A stretch of 21,543 nucleotides of DNA from CAZWEZ01 sp964632795 (GTDB lineage: Bacteria > Pseudomonadota > Alphaproteobacteria > Rhodospirillales > 2-02-FULL-58-16), in assembly GCA_964632795.1 (NCBI GenBank), contig CAZWEZ010000060.1, positions 1 through 21,543 of the forward strand, given 5' to 3'. This document shows, piece by piece, positions 19,970 to 21,543 of this stretch. The position numbers were made by a program, and so were the translations under genes. Numbering within the stretch: the first letter of the stretch is position 1; each line of letters starts with the position of its first letter. The notes beneath the pieces are model-generated. The model did no database searches, was not told the DNA's origin, and saw only the letters and a program-made list of their open reading frames with translations.

Positions 19970-21543
19970 CTATGCCGTCTCGCGCAGTTGTTCGGCCTTG
20001 TGGAGGTCCACCGAGACCAGTTGCGAGACCCCGCGTTCGGCCATGGTGACGCCGAACAGGCGGTCCATGCGGGCCATGGTGATGCGGTGGTGGGTGATGA
20101 CCAGGAAGCGGGTGCGCCCCGAACCGGCGATCTCCGAGAGCAGGGAGCAGAAGCGCTCGACGTTGGCGTCGTCCAGCGGCGCGTCGACCTCGTCGAGCAC
20201 GCAGATCGGCGCCGGGTTGGTCAGGAACACGCCGAACAGCAGGGCCAGCGCGGTCAGCGCCTGTTCGCCGCCCGACAGCAGGGAGAGCACCTGAAGACGC
20301 TTGCCCGGCGGGCTGGCCATGATCTCCAGCCCGGCCTCCAGGGGGTCGTCGGATTCGGTCAGCGCCAGGTGGGCGCGCCCGCCCCCGAACAGCCGCACGA
20401 ACAGCTCCTGGAAGTGGCGGTCGACCTCCTTGAACGAGGCCACCAGCCGCCCGCGGCCCTCGCGGTTGAGCTCCGAGATGCCCCGGCGCAGTTTCTCGAT
20501 GGCCTTGATCAGGTCCTCGTGCTCGACGTTGAGGCCCTCGATCTGGCCGCCCATCTCGGCGGCTTCCTGTTCGGCCCTGAGGTTGACCGGCCCCATGGTC
20601 TCGCGCTCGCGGTGCAGGCGGTCCAGCTTGCGCTCGACGGCCTCCGGGTCCGGCGGCTCGGCGTCGGCGGCCAGGCCGGCGATCTCGGCCAGGCGCTCGG
20701 GCACGCAGTCGAGCAGCTCGGCGACCCGCTCGGCGATGCCGTCGGCGCTCAGGCGGCCCTGCTCGAGCAGCCCTTCGGCGCGCACCCGGTCCTCGCGGGC
20801 CTGGCCCAGGTCGCTCTCGACGGCGCGCTGGACGCGCTCGGCCTCGGCCAGCCGGGTCTCGGCCTCGGCCAGCCGGTCGGCGGCCCCGGCGCGCTCCGCC
20901 TCGGCGGTTTCGAACCGCTCCAACAGGGCGCTGCGCTGCTCGGCGATCTCGGCCGGGCGGGCCGACAGCCGTTCCAGCTCGCCGTCCAGCTCCCGCCGCC
21001 GCTCATCGAGCCGCTCCATCTGGTCCTCGGCGCCCCGGCGCCGGCCCTGCCAGGACTCCAGGTGGCGGGCGATCTCCTCCAGCCGCCGGCGGCGCTCGGC
21101 GACGGCCCGTTGGAGAGCATCCAGCGCCCCGCGCAGTTCGCCCTGGAGGCGGCGCTTCTCGAGCAGTTCCCGGCGCGCTTCGTCCATCCGGCGCCGCGCC
21201 GCCTCGGTGTCCGGCAGTCCCTCCAGTTCGCCCGCCGCCTCGCCGGCGCGGCTTTCGGTTTCGGCCAGGTCCTCGCCGATCCCGGCCGCCGTCTCGTTCA
21301 GCGCGGCCAGCCGGGAGGCGTCAAGGGCCGTCCGTTCGCGGCACTCGGCGTCGGCGTCGCGGGCCCGGATATAGGCGGCCTCGGCATCGCCGGCGGCGGC
21401 CCGCAGGGCCTTTTCGGTTTCCGCCGCCGCCGCCTCGAAGGCCCGCGCCCCGGCGGCCCGTTGCTCGGCGGCGGCGAGGTCGGCGCGGGCGGCCGGGAAC
21501 AGGCGCCGCACCTCCTCGAGGCGGTTGCGCTGCTCGAGGCGGG
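19970..21543 (-). CDS. smc: Chromosome segregation protein SMC, C-terminal half (partial)
   Basis: The frame stays open to the window edge, so the N-terminal Walker A head, first coiled coil and hinge lie outside. About 523 residues are seen. Roughly 300 residues of Ala/Glu/Arg-rich heptads form the returning coiled coil. Next are MGPVNLRAEQE, the ABC signature LLSGGEQALTALALLF, the Walker B PICVLDEVDAPLDDANVERF and the H-loop region VITHHRITMARMDRLFGVTMAERGVSQLVSVDL. These define the C-terminal ATPase half-head of bacterial SMC, which compacts and segregates chromosomes with ScpA and ScpB. A GTG at 21511 is in frame but internal. The gene converges on the molybdenum hydroxylase operon. Confidence 0.96.
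   Translation of the reverse strand, partial: RLEQRNRLEEVRRLFPAARADLAAAEQRAAGARAFEAAAAETEKALRAAAGDAEAAYIRARDADAECRERTALDASRLAALNETAAGIGEDLAETESRAGEAAGELEGLPDTEAARRRMDEARRELLEKRRLQGELRGALDALQRAVAERRRRLEEIARHLESWQGRRRGAEDQMERLDERRRELDGELERLSARPAEIAEQRSALLERFETAEAERAGAADRLAEAETRLAEAERVQRAVESDLGQAREDRVRAEGLLEQGRLSADGIAERVAELLDCVPERLAEIAGLAADAEPPDPEAVERKLDRLHRERETMGPVNLRAEQEAAEMGGQIEGLNVEHEDLIKAIEKLRRGISELNREGRGRLVASFKEVDRHFQELFVRLFGGGRAHLALTESDDPLEAGLEIMASPPGKRLQVLSLLSGGEQALTALALLFGVFLTNPAPICVLDEVDAPLDDANVERFCSLLSEIAGSGRTRFLVITHHRITMARMDRLFGVTMAERGVSQLVSVDLHKAEQLRETA

Overview
This is a GC-rich chromosomal segment, apparently from an alphaproteobacterium of the Rhodospirillales kind. The DUF2336 gene, the FixQ/CcoQ-like mini-gene, a bacterial SMC and uniformly GC-ending codons support this; the exact lineage is inference. 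No rRNA, tRNA, CRISPR array or transposase gene was seen.

Layout. 1-133 is gene-free. 134-2011 (-) encodes a lipoprotein-type gamma-glutamyltranspeptidase. Divergent from it, 2165-4007 (+) holds a 46-residue CcoQ/FixQ-like membrane protein followed by panB and panC (first steps of pantothenate synthesis). panC meets a DUF2336 gene (4004-5107, -) tail to tail on a shared CTAG. A minus-strand run from 8890 down to 5214 then encodes, in transcription order, a class I glutamine amidotransferase, a Gpt-type xanthine/guanine phosphoribosyltransferase, an EamA/DMT permease and a periplasmic sorbosone/glucose-dehydrogenase-like beta-propeller.

The amidotransferase and gpt genes are framed by three long inverted repeats, at 7244-7546, 8059-8192 and 8876-9141. 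The first and third belong to one family. Each has a perfect or near-perfect outer stem of 34-36 bp enclosing two complex hairpins. Loop sequences are conserved between the copies, while stem sequences differ with compensating changes. The third one contains the start codon of the amidotransferase in one arm. The middle one is an unrelated AT-rich palindrome built from four copies of a 24-bp unit. I do not recognise the 7244/8876 family, and it is the most unusual signal in the window.

Next come a strong minus-strand terminator (9182-9212), a DAO-family flavoprotein (9246-10583, -), a small unknown gene (10756-10950, +) and a PYROXD2-like flavoprotein (10963-12540, -).

Divergent from the last gene is a tight six-gene operon (12807-19920, +) with four ATGA start/stop overlaps. 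It encodes the FAD subunit of a molybdenum hydroxylase, a fused [2Fe-2S]/molybdopterin subunit, a cysteine-rich protein resembling those annotated as 6-hydroxynicotinate reductase, an ApbE-like UPF0280 protein, and two tandem DUF1185 (AA_synth) paralogues. Together they look like a pathway that hydroxylates and then reduces an N-heterocycle or similar ring. The substrate and the later steps are unknown. The window ends in the C-terminal half of smc (19970-21543, -), convergent with the operon.
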